A DNA stretch of 64,000 bases, taken from Acanthosepion esculentum. Its lineage: Eukaryota > Mollusca > Cephalopoda > Sepiida > Sepiidae. Position 1 is the stretch's first letter; each line of letters starts with the position of its first letter. Under the pieces are notes generated by a model. That model saw only the letters and a program-made list of their open reading frames with translations, made no database searches and was not told the DNA's origin. The position numbers and the translations under genes are program-made. This document shows positions 34,966-45,919 of this stretch, one piece after another. The DNA is taken from the NCBI GenBank assembly GCA_964036315.1, contig OZ038509.1, positions 30,917,504-30,981,503 on the forward strand, given 5' to 3'.

Positions 34966-36125
34966 ATTACTTGCAGCAGTGTTTATTGCTTTCTAAAGAT
35001 AATAACTGGATTAGCGAACCAAGAAATTTCTGACTGTACAACAACTCCTAAATATAAAGTTAACAAACACTATTTAAAGAGTAAAGAAAAACGCCAAATA
35101 TCCAGGCTGTGTTGATAATTAGGCTAATTCAAAGGAAGAGTGAAAGAATAATGACTACGATAAACTAAATTCACATTTAATTCAAATGAAATTGCATATG
35201 AACATTCTTCACAAAGAAACTAGAAACAGAATAACTATAATAATAATGACAGGTCATCCAAATTTTAAAAAAAAGAAATAGAATTATGAATGTGCGGGTT
35301 TTTTTAATTAAAATTGAATTTAAAACATATTGAAACAAATTAATACAGTTTCCTACGATTAAAAAATGTATTTCCTTATCGATATATATTTTTGAACGGA
35401 ATAGGTGATATATTGTCTTAAAGAAAAACAACTGGTTTGCAGTTAACTTGGGCTACAAGTATTCGGATCGAATCTGTGCTGTTGTGCAGTATAAACCTCG
35501 CTTTGGATTGTTCTTTAACATTTTAGCAATTAATTTTCTATCAAATATTTTATTTTCGTTCATATTACAGATTTCTAACATCGAACTGTTTTTCTTGGCG
35601 CTCATGTGAAAAGTTTATGAAGTGTGGTCACTTAAATGACTTCTTGTAAACAACAAGTCAATGCTTTCATTACCTTCTTGTATAAAAGAACATAATCATT
35701 GTTTCGTGGGTTCACTCGTATTTGGATGTACCATCTCACTATGAAAAGACATATATGCAAAGTCTTTTCAACATGACGCACCTCCAAGATAGCTTCATAA
35801 ATGGAGAGGGCGTGTCAGAAATGTCAGAAAGTCTGAGTCTCGATGAACAAAGCAATTCTAGGTTGCATTGGTATTTCTTCTTCACGAAAAAGTTTGTTCG
35901 TTTAGTTTTTGTTTGTTTTTTCAGAACAGCAATTTTCTTATAATTAAATAAATCTTTATATGATATAGATTGATAACTTTGTATACACATATACTGAGTT
36001 GGAACAAAAGTTAACAGCCTTATGCAATAGGTGATGTTTGAACACGTCACTGAAATTTATGACATATACACATATATACACAATTATACTATTTATACAT
36101 ATATACACATACACATCTATGTCAG
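34966..36125. other. unassigned DNA
   Basis: No coding domain seen. Short ATACAC-rich sequence at 36,055-36,118 precedes the LINE fragment. Confidence 0.4.
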
Positions 36126-37010
36126 GGGGGCCAAGATTAACCGCAACAAGTCTTCTGCCTTGCGGTTAGGTGCCTGGAAGGGGTCGATCTCCGAGACTCT
36201 TTCGTTGGACGGACGGACATGTCCGCATTCTCGGAGTGTGGTTTGAACCCGACCGCCATCGGGAGAAAAACTGGTCAGAAGTATAGACAAAGGTCGGTGC
36301 AACGATCGAGACTTGGCACCGAAGGAGGTTCTTGAAGGGTGTGCCACTTTCGTCTTTCCTCTTATTCTTTACCGCTTGCCTCTACTTCCTTTCTGTAGGG
36401 GGGGGGCAAGCATCACGTCGACAAAGAAGTCTGTGTCCAAAGTCCGTGTCATGGGGGTCTGGGAATACCGGACTTGGAGAGTTACAACCACACGGAGAGG
36501 CTGGCTTTCCCACGTCGCGCATTGACAGGGGACTCAATTTTGGCAGGGAGCGCAAGAGCCGCCTTCCCTTACCTTACTATCACTACTCCCATCTCACGGG
36601 CTGAGCGCTTTCGTAAGTCCCGGGATCAATCGAGTTTCCTCCTTGAGTGTCAATCGGCCTTGAAGATCATTCCTCTGTCCAGTGACCTTTCTTGGCCTAG
36701 GAGAGTCTTCTATCGGGAACTAGTGAAGGGGTAGCGAAGAATCCATTACACGCACGGCTCAGCTTGTCGGCGGACGAGTTTCGCTCGTTTTGGTCTTGGG
36801 TGCTAACAGCGAATTACCTCAGCAACCCTAAGTTTTCGCGATTGGTTCTCAATGACATAGCATTCATATGTGGCTTGGCAGATTTGTCAGACTGTCAACG
36901 ATGTGAACTTGGCTTAAAAGAAACGGCTTCGTACGCTTTCTATCATTGTTGAGGCCGTTGGCGAGCGCAGAAACTCTCGGAACGAATGGTCCCTCGATGT
37001 ATGTGCAGGG
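36126..37010 (+). pseudogene. Tx1-like LINE ORF2 C-terminal half
   Basis: The sequence opens inside the RT with GAKINRNKSSALRLGAWKG, a close match to GAKINCDKSVSLRLGSWKG at 63,270. It goes on in shifting frames with VFPLILYRLPLLPF, RALTGDSILAGSARA, SRDQSSFLLECQSALK and, at 36,764-36,952, DEFRSFWSWVLTANYLSNP and LADLSDCQRCELGLKETASY, which is the Cys-containing C-terminal region of the same LINE family. It is 5'-truncated and has several frameshifts. Confidence 0.8.
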
Positions 37011-37379
37011 ACCGTTGACAAACGCTGAAGATACCGAGACGAGGAGACCCACTCAGTCAGGGGGAAGAAAACAAGTTTGCCCTTAAAAGGACAAATGGTA
37101 ATCGCATACCATGTAATCAGGGGAAAGACAGAGTCTTAGTCCTGAAAAGGATTCCCAAAGCACAGTTTAACACGTCCACTACGACAATAGATCGCACCCG
37201 TAACGAGAGAGACTGCGAGCCACGTATGGGTTCGAGTGATACAGCAGAACTTCAAGAGAGTCGACTGTTGCTCATAATGACGCAGCAATCCGCCGGACAT
37301 AACGGTTAAAGACGACCAAAAGGCAGTGAATCGCACGGTAAGCCGGTAAAAAAACGAAAAAATGGGAACCTTAAAGATT
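37011..37379. other. unassigned, moderately GC-rich DNA
   Basis: Lies between the LINE fragment and the tandem repeat. CAGGGG(G/A)AA-containing segments near 37,058 and 37,118 are weakly repeated. No coding domain. Confidence 0.4.
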
Positions 37380-38095
37380 CCTATCGAAGATATGGGAAGA
37401 CGGCATCATAATGCTACCGAGCAAATGTTACGGAACAATTCGAGGATTCTGTCCAGGTTGCGAGGAAGACCTGCACAGAATAGATGTTACAACAGCAGCA
37501 TCTCCTCCGACGGTAAAAGCTATCCTCTGGTATTTACCTTTGACTCCACACTCAGGATGCGACTGAAGGTCAGTTTGTTTTAAAGTGGAACCCGAATGTC
37601 TCTACCTGGGCCACGTTAATCATAGCTGGTTTTAGCTCGTTATAGCTGGTCATACAACTGCTACGGAAGAAATGTTACGGAACATGGCCGACGATTCTGT
37701 TCAGGCAACTGAAAAGAGGACAGTCACCGGCACAGGACTGATACAACAGCAGCATCTCCTCCGACAGCAAAGAGCTATTTACTTTACACTCCCCACTGAG
37801 TCAGAATGTGACACAAGGTCAGTTTGATTTAACGTGGAGACTCTTGTGTCTCCACTCGGACCACTGGTCAAAACTGGTCTTTGCTAGACATAGCTGGTCA
37901 TATCACCGCTACCGAACATATGTTACGGACCAAGTCCGAGGTTTCTGTCGAGGCAATTGGGAGAGGACAGCTACCGTTACGAAACTACTGGTACTACAGT
38001 AGCATCATCTCCTCCGACGGGAAAAGCTATCCTCTGCTATTTACCTTTGACTCCTCACTGAGTCAGGATGCGACGTGTTGAATTTCCAGTAAACA
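37380..38095. repeat. three-copy tandem repeat with a 247-248 bp period
   Basis: Landmarks recur at constant spacing: CTACCGAGCAAATGTTACGG at 37,414, CTACGGAAGAAATGTTACGG at 37,661 and CTACCGAACATATGTTACGG at 37,909. CATCTCCTCCGAC and TATTTAC follow at matching offsets in each unit, along with AAGGTCAGTTTG in the first two. Copies differ by substitutions and small indels. No frame is conserved across units, so it looks like a small satellite array. Confidence 0.88.
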
Positions 38096-38229
38096 TTCAA
38101 TCTGAGCTTAGGCTTATCTCTGATCCTATGATTCAAATAAGCTATCGAGTGGAAACTTGGACACCCTAAAAGCCCTACGTCGACTCTCTTAACTAACACC
38201 CGTCGATGTAGCTCATGCAAACTATCGTA

Positions 38230-38735
38230 TCCGGGCCGCCCCTATTTTTCCAAGTCCAAGCTAGGGTGTGTATTTCTAAACTTATCGACCAGATGAGATT
38301 TGTCGATAAAATCGCGAAGTGGTTTTCCGTCCGGGTTGTAAGTGCCCGATCTTAACCCGCTACGATCTAAATCGGGATCAAGGACGATGTTCCAATCACC
38401 CGCTAAAACTACCTGTCGAGACGTCGTCAAAAACGACTCGCTCCCCGACCGAAAAAGGCCGCCACTCCGCCTGGTCGTTGGGCGCATAAACGCCGATGAA
38501 GCGAAGAGACTTATCTTTTATGACGACGACTAGGACACAAAGCCCGCTCTCCGGATCTGCGAACTTGTGTTCGCAGATCCCGAGCACGCAGCGCCGTCAG
38601 AAACTTGCTGATCAGCCAAGAAACATCTCTGAAGCGGCTATCAAAATAAGCTGCGTAGAGGTGAAACCTCGACAGAATATTCTTATAGTCGCTAGAAATC
38701 AGATGGGTCTCCTGCAAACAACCCAGAGGAAACCA
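38230..38735 (-). pseudogene. Tx1-like LINE APE-type endonuclease fragment
   Basis: On the minus strand: QETHLIS near 38,700-38,720 (the catalytic Glu region, ETH), YAAYFDSRFRDVSWLISK, then ADPESGLCVLVVVIKDKSLR and FIGVYAPND near 38,480-38,530, and LAGDWNIVLDPDLDRSG near 38,360-38,410 (the conserved GDWN of APE nucleases). This endonuclease cuts target DNA for LINE insertion. The copy is split into three frames. A short hairpin (38,553-38,580) replaces part of the sequence before ADPESG. Confidence 0.85.
38553..38580. repeat. perfect hairpin, 12-bp arms, 4-nt loop
   Basis: GGATCTGCGAAC, loop TTGT, then the exact complement, within the endonuclease remnant. Confidence 0.9.
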
Positions 38736-38779
38736 CCCCGATGTGAATTAGGTAGACCTAAAAAAGAAAATCAAGGCTG

Positions 38780-39630
38780 GCTCCGTTCGCACCAATGTCG
38801 CCTAGGTTACCCACCTTTCGCTAAAGTCTGTCAAAACCAACCGTTTTCTATCAGTTAATCTTCATCTTGAGCTGATGCTTAAAGAATCGGATCAGATACT
38901 GATGAGAAAGACGGTCGCCTCGCGAGACTTCCACCAATCGCGTCGTCCAAATCGCCATTCTGGCCGTGGCCAACAGCGATAGAAACACCATTCGTTTCAC
39001 TCCAGAATACGGAGGCGACACATTATCACACGCGTATGCACGATCAATGAGCACGAGCTTTTCGGGAAAAATTTGAGCCGTCAACTCACCGACAAAGTCC
39101 CATGCGAAGCCCCATTCCTCTAAACCAAGGTCACATCGTTCACTGTCTGGCAATCCGCCAAGCCCCATATGATGGCCTTGTCATTGAGAAATAGCCTATA
39201 CCGAGCCAGTCGGCAGGTAAGCGAAAAATCAGGGTTACTAAAGTAATCCGCAGTTGGAGCCCAAGACCAGAAGGAGCGAAACTCCTCCTCCGACAAAGTC
39301 GAGCCGCTCACGTAGTGGATCCTTCGCGGCCCCCTCCACTAGTTTCCGATAAAAGATTCTGCTAGGCCGAGAAAGGTCACTGGACCGAGGAATGCCCCTC
39401 AAGACCGATCGACACTCGCGAAGGAAATCCGATTGATCCTGGGGTTTACGACGACGAGATGGGAGGACTGATAAGAAATCAGAAGACGTCTTTTATAATT
39501 CCCGCCATAATCGAATCCCCTGTCAATGCGCGGCTCAGCCTCTCCAATTGCAGCATTCCCAGAACCCCCCCCCCCCATTGTGCACAGACTTCTCTGGCGA
39601 TTTATGCTTGCGTCACCTCCACAAAACGGA
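38780..39630 (-). pseudogene. Tx1-like LINE ORF2 C-terminal part
   Basis: Minus-strand frames give ECRSVLRGIPRSSDLSRPSR near 39,360-39,430, EEEFRSFWSWAPTADYFSNP at about 39,230-39,290, then CQTVNDVTLV, DFVGELTAQIFPEKLVLIDR and RMVFLSLLATARMAIWTTR, ending QYLIRFFKHQLKMKIN near 38,851 with traces to about 38,780. The same segment occurs in the plus-strand copy at 36,126-37,010. Immediately downstream on the minus strand is the endonuclease of ORF2, which should come first, so two copies are abutted or permuted. A C13 run lies at about 39,568-39,580. Confidence 0.82.
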
Positions 39631-39638
39631 GGATCACA

Positions 39639-39709
39639 AAAACCCTCAGTGAATAAGTATATTTTTTTGTAAGAATTTTAAAAATATATACTTATTCGCT
39701 GAGGGTTTT
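39639..39709. repeat. inverted repeat, 24-bp arms
   Basis: AAAACCCTCAGTGAATAAGT at 39,639 faces its complement ending at 39,709 with one mismatch and a 23-nt AT-rich loop. It sits at the upstream edge of the minus-strand LINE fragment. Confidence 0.88.
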
Positions 39710-39854
39710 CAATTTTCCCAGCAAGTCATTTATTTTTTCAGAAGGGAAAATAGAATAGACACTCAAAATCAATCACGTATCGATTTTATTTCTTGCGCTG
39801 CCGTTGTTGGTAAACTAGACACAGAATCACCACGTGGTCTAAGAAAACACATAG

Positions 39855-40010
39855 GATCTTTGAAGTTCCACTCAGACAGCTTCTTCTCCAGAAATGCTAT
39901 TTTGTGGAACGTCTGTTCCGAAGGCCTTCTTTCGTGATTACTACGATCCTAACCTCTTCAAGTCTAGGGCTAACTTCTTCCCTCTACGCCCTTACAATAA
40001 CCTCATTCGG
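39855..40010 (+). pseudogene. LINE ORF2 C-terminal scrap
   Basis: Plus-strand reading gives LKFHSDSFFSRNAILWN followed after a frame change by NLFKSRANFFPL. This matches the 'FF.R.S.LWNSLP...F...LQ.FKSNVNRYL' C-terminus of the Jockey-like LINE at 41,095-41,206. It is short and broken. Confidence 0.6.
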
Positions 40011-40469
40011 TAATCATCTACCTTGAGTGATTCTTGGGCCTTGTATTTAATGAACAATAGTATAAAAAACATTAAGTCAAGTGTCATATTGGAATCTTCT
40101 AGCGATATTCTAAGTTTATCAAACTAACCTGCGTTTCACATTTCAATTTTGGGTTTTGAAAAATTTCACTTCTTTGTTTCAATATTAGTTTCAAACAAAA
40201 AGATTTTGTAATAAAAATTATCTTTTTCATCATCTAATTTTCTCGTAATGTCTAACTTACAAGATCATTCATGTAAAGGAAAAAAACTCTCCCTGTTCTC
40301 CTTAAACTGGTAAAGCTATGTGGCAGTATCTTTGTTATTGCCACTGATGAACTATTCAATGAATAATGCCTATGTGTGTCTGCTCGTAATAATTGTAAAT
40401 GCATCCTCAAATGCATCTTTGCTGATAAAATGAAACACTATATAGGCTCTAACAAGTTCGGTTTTCGTG
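40011..40469. other. unassigned DNA
   Basis: No coding domain recognised; AT-rich. Confidence 0.4.
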
Positions 40470-41300
40470 ACCGCGGACGGTTCTATAATAGTGTGGACCT
40501 ACGTTGTTCCTACTTTTCACCAACGACCTTCCTGATGTCAACAGTTCTTAAATTGGAATCTATGCCGATGATGCAAATATTTACTCCTGATCAGTTCGAT
40601 AAGGGTAAATTTGCAGCTAATCTAAAAAAAAAAGTGACCTACAATCTGTTGTTAACCTGAGTAAGGAATGGCTTGTTCGTTCTCTTTTAATTGTCTGAGA
40701 TAACCTTTTTTGTGTCTTCCATTAGAATGGTTACCGCTAAACTCTAGGTGTGTGACTCATTGTGCTTTCTCGAAATAACATTTTCCGCTGACATGAAATG
40801 GAAATATTACATTGAATCAATTGTTAGTTCTGTTGCTAGAAAAATTGATTCATTGTGTCGTGTTAGAAATTACTTCTTGCCAGAATCCATCTTACACATT
40901 TATACCGTTCGGCTTCAGTACCTTTCCTACTGCTGTAACATAACTAAATACTTTCATAGGAATTGTTCTGATCAAGTTTCCGCTATGGTACCTAGATTTT
41001 ATCAATTTAAGCGCAGTATTAGATTGGCGGCCAGGTCTCATCATTTTACAGTTGAAATGGCTGGATGTAACCGAGAGTTCTATGCTAACAATTTCTTCTC
41101 TCACGCTTCTCTCTTGTGGAACTCTCTCCCGGCTTCTTACTTTCTAATCAAATTTGATCTTCAAACATTTAAATGCAATGTTAGTCGTTATCTTCTGTCT
41201 TCATAATTCCTGTCCTTGTTCTCACACCTTAATATTGTTTTTTTTCTTTCATATTCTCACACTCAGTAACGCCTTGCATGTTAGTGGCTTTATTACCTTG
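40470..41300 (+). pseudogene. Jockey-like LINE ORF2, RT active site to C-terminus
   Basis: Near 40,520-40,590 the broken frames give NDLPDV and GIYADDANIYS, the YADD catalytic box. After frame changes, SKEWLVR appears near 40,660, and the frame at 40,748-41,206 is continuous for 152 residues: ITFSADMKWKYYIESIVSS, LCRVRNYFLPESILHIY, QFKRSIRLAARSHHFTVE, and SHASLLWNSLPASYFLIKFD, ending RYLLSS. That is the RT thumb and C-terminal region of the family seen at 545-1995. A 3' UTR follows to about 41,300. Confidence 0.85.
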
Positions 41301-42559
41301 ATTGGGATGAAATGATTAAAAAATAGCAAAATCATTTTTGCTCGCATAGGTAATCTATTATTGTTATATTAATAGCTATTCTTAAAAGTATTCCAACTAC
41401 TATTCAGACTACCCGAAAAGGAAATATATTTATTCTCAAGCAAATGCGTTCTGACTGAAATTTATTACTTATAGTAACGTAACAAGTTCTTCCTATTCTT
41501 TTTATGCAGCAATGATCAGTACACCACAGAAGAACTGAGATATGACAGAATAAAATGTTTACGCTGGGCAATCGCTCCGAGCGAACTTTCTGTTTAACTT
41601 GAAAAGCTCGAAGCAAAGCAGCTGTTCTAATTTGTCTAGGTTTATTGATTACTCATCGATGGCTTTTAAACTTTGTTAAAAAAAACGATAAATTGTGAGT
41701 GATCTAACACTAAGTTGGTACGAACAGTGTTAATTTAAGATCAAGTTAAAAAATAGGAAAAAAATTACCTGAAGGTCCTGAAAATTTCTCTTTCCTAAAT
41801 TAGCAATACTTTCTGAGCACGGTTGTTTTGTTTTTTATCTATTTTATCTGAACAATTACACGCTTTTTTTTCTTTTATTAATGTTAGCATCGGCTGATTC
41901 ATCATTTTGTAACCCGAGTCACTTGAATAAAATGTCCTTTTAGTGTTAGTTACACACATCCGGAACGATTTCCAAGAGAAATTTTGTAAATGTCTGCGTC
42001 TGCAATCGGACGTTGAAATTATCGTTTGACGTCATTTTGTATCAGTTAACTTACATCTGAATAATTTTCTTTTACTAAAAGATGTTTTATTTTATTTCTT
42101 ATTTTCACATTTTCACAATGTTTTAATGTTTTAATCCATTCTTAAATTCGTTTCTTCTGCTTTCTCTCATATAGATGTTTGTCATAAGTATTAAGTTCTT
42201 TCCTCACACGTTGACGATTGTGTTTTCGTTTCAAACATGTATGCTTTTGTATCAATCTGAATGTTCAGTATATAGGAGACAATCCAAAAAGAATTAGAAC
42301 GAAGCTTAACCGATAGATGCGATTAAATTTTGATGTCTATAAAATGGTTCTTATACTAGTGATGTCGTAAAGATTATTGTGATCGTAGAAACTTCTAAAT
42401 GTCTAGCTTCACTTTAACCCTTAGTCACTCAAACTTCAAAATTTTGACATCATAGATTTATGATGTCAAAATTTCCAAAAAGATTCGGTAACTTTAGGTG
42501 CCAAGTCTTTCTGGAAATGTTGACGTTGAATGCGTTTCATGCATTTATTTATCACCCAA
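41301..42559. other. unassigned DNA
   Basis: Contains a perfect hairpin at 42,439-42,474 (AAATTTTGACATCATA, loop GATT). No coding domain is supported. Confidence 0.45.
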
Positions 42560-42699
42560 TACGTCACTAAGCATTTCAGTTACTTTTCGTATCTTTTTAA
42601 TTGCACAACATAATAAAGCAAATAATCAAAAACAAAGAATTTGTTCTACCAGTGGCGGTTATTATAGGAAGAATTATGATAAAACATGCGGACAAATTA

Positions 42700-42975
42700 T
42701 GCTCTATTGTCAAATCTCTGAGACTTATTTATTTAGGACTTATTTGAAGAATTAAATCAAAGTTGCAATTTAGTTGGATAAATCGACTGATGTGACACAT
42801 CTATTAACAGTTGTCAGGTATTGCTTCCTTTACAGTATCCACGAGGATTTATTCCTCTGTCATTTGTTTGATGGACGTACAACGGGTGTGTCAGTCTCTC
42901 AAACAATGGATGAATTTTTCAAGGAAATCCGATTACAATTGTTAGAGTATGTGTAAAAATAACTCAAATTTAGTT
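42700..42975 (+). pseudogene. hAT-like transposase fragment
   Basis: The frame at 42,774-42,956 reads DKSTDVTHLLTVVRYCFLYS, then EDLFLCHLFDGRTTGVSV and TMDEFFKE. This matches the conserved 'LDESTDVT...RY......EDLL....L...TTG..IF..L..FF' segment of hAT-family (ZBED-type) transposases, where the Asp of LDES is a catalytic residue. Only this block is clear. An in-frame context with LVG and a stop precedes it, so it is an old fragment. Confidence 0.7.
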
Positions 42976-43299
42976 GAACGTTTTCATAATGAAAATTGTG
43001 CAAATTATGCCATTTAAATGTAGTTGAGAAACTCATCCGACTTAATTTGTCTTTGCAATGAAACAACATGAACATATTTATACTATAATTTAAAATACAG
43101 GCATTCATGAAAAAAGAAGTATATGGAAATATTAAAAAGGAGAATAGGCCTGGTGCTTCTGCTATGTATCTAGAAATTATTGACAAAATTCCAAGAAGAA
43201 TCTGCAATGTCCTAACCTGGCATTTCAGTTTCAGTTACTTTCCCACCGCTTTCACGTGAGTTCACTATGCAGTTTCTATAAAGATTTTCATGGCAATCT

Positions 43300-43640
43300 G
43301 ATGAACCTTGATTTACGAATTTAAGCACAGTACTAGATTAGCAGCTAGTTCTCATTATTTTACTGTTGAAACCACTAGATGAACATAAGTTCTATACTAA
43401 CAGTTTCTTCTCTCGATTGTAAAACTCTTCTGGCTTCTTGCGTTTCTGTCGAATGTGATCTTAAAAAAATTAAATGCAACGTCCATCGTCACCTTCTGTC
43501 TTCTTAATTGCAGTTCTTTTATTGCCCTCTCTCCTTGTTTAGGGTTTCTCAGTTTCATTCATTCCCCCTCTCGTGTCTTAGTGGCTTTATCACGTTGCTT
43601 GGAGTGAAATGATTTTTAAAAAATGATTTATTTGACATCT
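43300..43640 (+). pseudogene. Jockey-like LINE 3' end fragment
   Basis: The sequence parallels 40,995-41,320: FKHSTRLAASSHYFTVETT and LNATSIVTFCLLN correspond to FKRSIRLAARSHHFTVEMA and the NVSRYLLSS end. The 3' UTR match continues to TTTATCACGTTGCTTGGAGT near 43,588, compared with TTTATTACCTTGATTGGGAT near 41,290. It has stops and lacks everything upstream. Confidence 0.75.
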
Positions 43641-44459
43641 GATTAAATAATGTTTTTAAGTCTCAATTGATTACATCCCGCGCTCTCCAAAACTGTGTTA
43701 GTTACTTTGCATTGGTTCAATTCTACTTACAATCCACTAACAAAGAGGGATCGCACCTCTTACGCCATCCGAACATCCACCCTTACACCATCAAGAAACC
43801 CTTTGACCAAAAAAACTTACATTTATTCATTTAAGGTTTTTTCATTAATTTTCTTGAAGAAAACAAAATAGTTTGTGCAACTCGAAGGCAATAAGAGTCA
43901 GAACCATATTTAGGTCAACTGGTTTTAGATACGGGAAAATTTGTTATTTTTCCTAGGACCAAATCTATGGAATTCAAAACAATGACAGACAGGCAAAAAC
44001 ATTAGATAAACATAACAATGAATAGATTTCAAATCGAATGCCTCTATATAAGAGTGTATGTGTGCACATCTCTAGCATATATATATCTTCGCATTTTGTT
44101 TCATATATGCCTTCTTAAAGTTGAAACAAGCATGCGGTACATTTTCTACAGAAATTCAGCAAATGTCAGTAATTAAATACTGAAATAGTTCTTCCCAGTT
44201 CAATTCGAAGTCAGTCAATTTTACATAATTTATATATCAACCCACAAAGTACTTAAAATGGCTGTTTCCGTTATAGCGTGATCTTTTCAAACAGAATAAC
44301 CATAGCATGGTGTGAATATAATAGACGAAATTATAAAAGTACAACACTGACCATAAATAAGGTAAGTATTTTATCGTATGTCCAAAATCGTGCTGTGGTT
44401 TATAAGATACAATTTTATTAAACCATAAAAGGCGTTTCTCTAAAGTTTGTGTCCTAAAA
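43641..44459. other. unassigned DNA
   Basis: No coding or repeat structure that I can support. Confidence 0.4.
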
Positions 44460-44690
44460 ACCTTTTGCATAAACGGTTAAAGGGTTGTGAGGTAGTGTAA
44501 AAGTTATTAGCCCAGGAAATGGAGCCGGCAGACCTAGTTCGAATTTCCACTGCGGTTTTTGCTTTGTTTTGGGGTTTTTTTGGGGGGTAATACTTCTTTG
44601 ACATTCTTCGGTCAACCGGTAAAGGTATGGATTTCACATCCCTCCCCTAAGATGTTATTTATGTCCTATAATTTATGTTAAATGAGAAAT
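44460..44690 (+). repeat. tRNA-derived SINE
   Basis: AGTTCGAATTTCC at about 44,538-44,550 is a good RNA polymerase III B box; GTGAGGTAGTGTAAAAG about 50 bp upstream fits a degenerate A box. A non-tRNA body follows (GGGTTTTTTTGGGGGGTAAT, then CAACCGGTAAAGG). No tRNA cloverleaf or acceptor stem is evident. SINEs are copied by LINE proteins such as those in this window. Confidence 0.65.
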
Positions 44691-45262
44691 ATACATACAT
44701 TAATAAATTCATTTTAATTGTTATACTCATAATGCTTCGGCTGCTCTATCCTTCTTCAGACATGTCATACTTAGTAACCTTCCCGGGATTTTGAATCGAA
44801 CCCTTTATTTAAGCCACATTCCACTTTCAATGCTTAGTTAATATTAGTTAATACTCTCCAGTCTATTTATTTTTGTGTCGCTTGTCTGTTTCTTCCACTG
44901 AACCAGAGTATGTGACATTTTTTTCTACCAACAAACTTTCTACCAAATTCTTTAACAAATGCTTTAATCCACAAGACCATTTATCTCTTGGACAGTCCAT
45001 TGGTACAATTATGGAACTTTAAAAGTGTTGCAATAGAAAAGCAGAATATCAACTAACTTTTCTGTATGTACTCATAACTCACAGATAATGGTAATAAATA
45101 TGTAAGACAGATTCTGGCGAGAAAATTGTCTAACATGGCACAGTAAAGCAACTTTCTTCTCAGCAGACTTGTAGACTCGTCCACGACAACCAGTTTACCC
45201 TCTGCTAGGAAATGCACTCTTCCTGTTACATTATTACCAACGTCGTACTTACAATTAATCAA
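44691..45262. other. unassigned DNA
   Basis: No gene supported. Confidence 0.4.
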
Positions 45263-45460
45263 CAGGCATTCATTGGTTAATCACCGTCAATCTAGCTTGT
45301 CGACCAATCAGATCGCTCCCACGCGCACGATCAATTTTGGCGCAAATCCTTCTCGGAGCCAGTCACGTTATTTAAACCCAACACGTGTGATTCTTTCAGA
45401 GTAGCACGCGGACTCTCGAACCTAACTTCTCTTCGTCACTCAACACCACTGCCAAAATGT
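45263..45460 (+). promoter_or_regulatory. promoter-like module shared with the 60-kb LINE 5' end
   Basis: GCATTCATTGGTTAATC, TAGCTTG, GACCAATCAGATCGC and CACGCG occur in the same order as at 60,080-60,155. TTATTTAAACCCAACACGTG, at about 45,370, parallels TTATATAAATAAAACACGAG at about 60,178. An inverted ATTGG/CCAAT pair plus a TATA-like box suggests a pol II promoter. It probably marks the 5' end of another LINE copy, but no ORF follows. Confidence 0.6.
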
Positions 45461-45919
45461 GACCGTCAAGAACTCCCGTCTTGACTAACGCAGTCAGACG
45501 TTAAAGAACTTTGCAACATTTCACGCAAGTACAATCTGTGAATTCTTACCAACTCGTCCAATAGACAATTTCTAACATGCAACATATTCAATCTTCTAGA
45601 CTGCATTTTAATATCAACTCTTTCGTTATGAGTCTAGATACAAATAATTACCTACTCAAAGGGGCGCAACTCAGTCCCACTTTTCAGTTCGCATGCATGT
45701 AATTTTAGTACTTAATAAATTCAATTGTTATGTTTTTAACTCCATGTTCCTTTTTGTATTTCACCTTTGCTAATGATTTCCACATCTTTCCTAACAAAAA
45801 TAAGTAATTGTTGGGCACAGCCCTTTCAACACGCAACTTACATGGCTAACCAAACCACACGCCATCAGCACACAGGGCCCGTTCCCCTACAGACTTAACA
45901 GTTGATTCAATATAATTTT
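45461..45919. other. unassigned DNA, possible LINE 5' UTR
   Basis: Follows the promoter-like module with no coding similarity to the ORF1 at 61 kb, and ends at the truncated start of Gypsy-3. Confidence 0.35.

Noticed and set aside
44460..44690. tRNA gene at the B-box match
   Set aside because: The A box is degenerate, spacing is off and no cloverleaf can be drawn; a tRNA-derived SINE explains it better.
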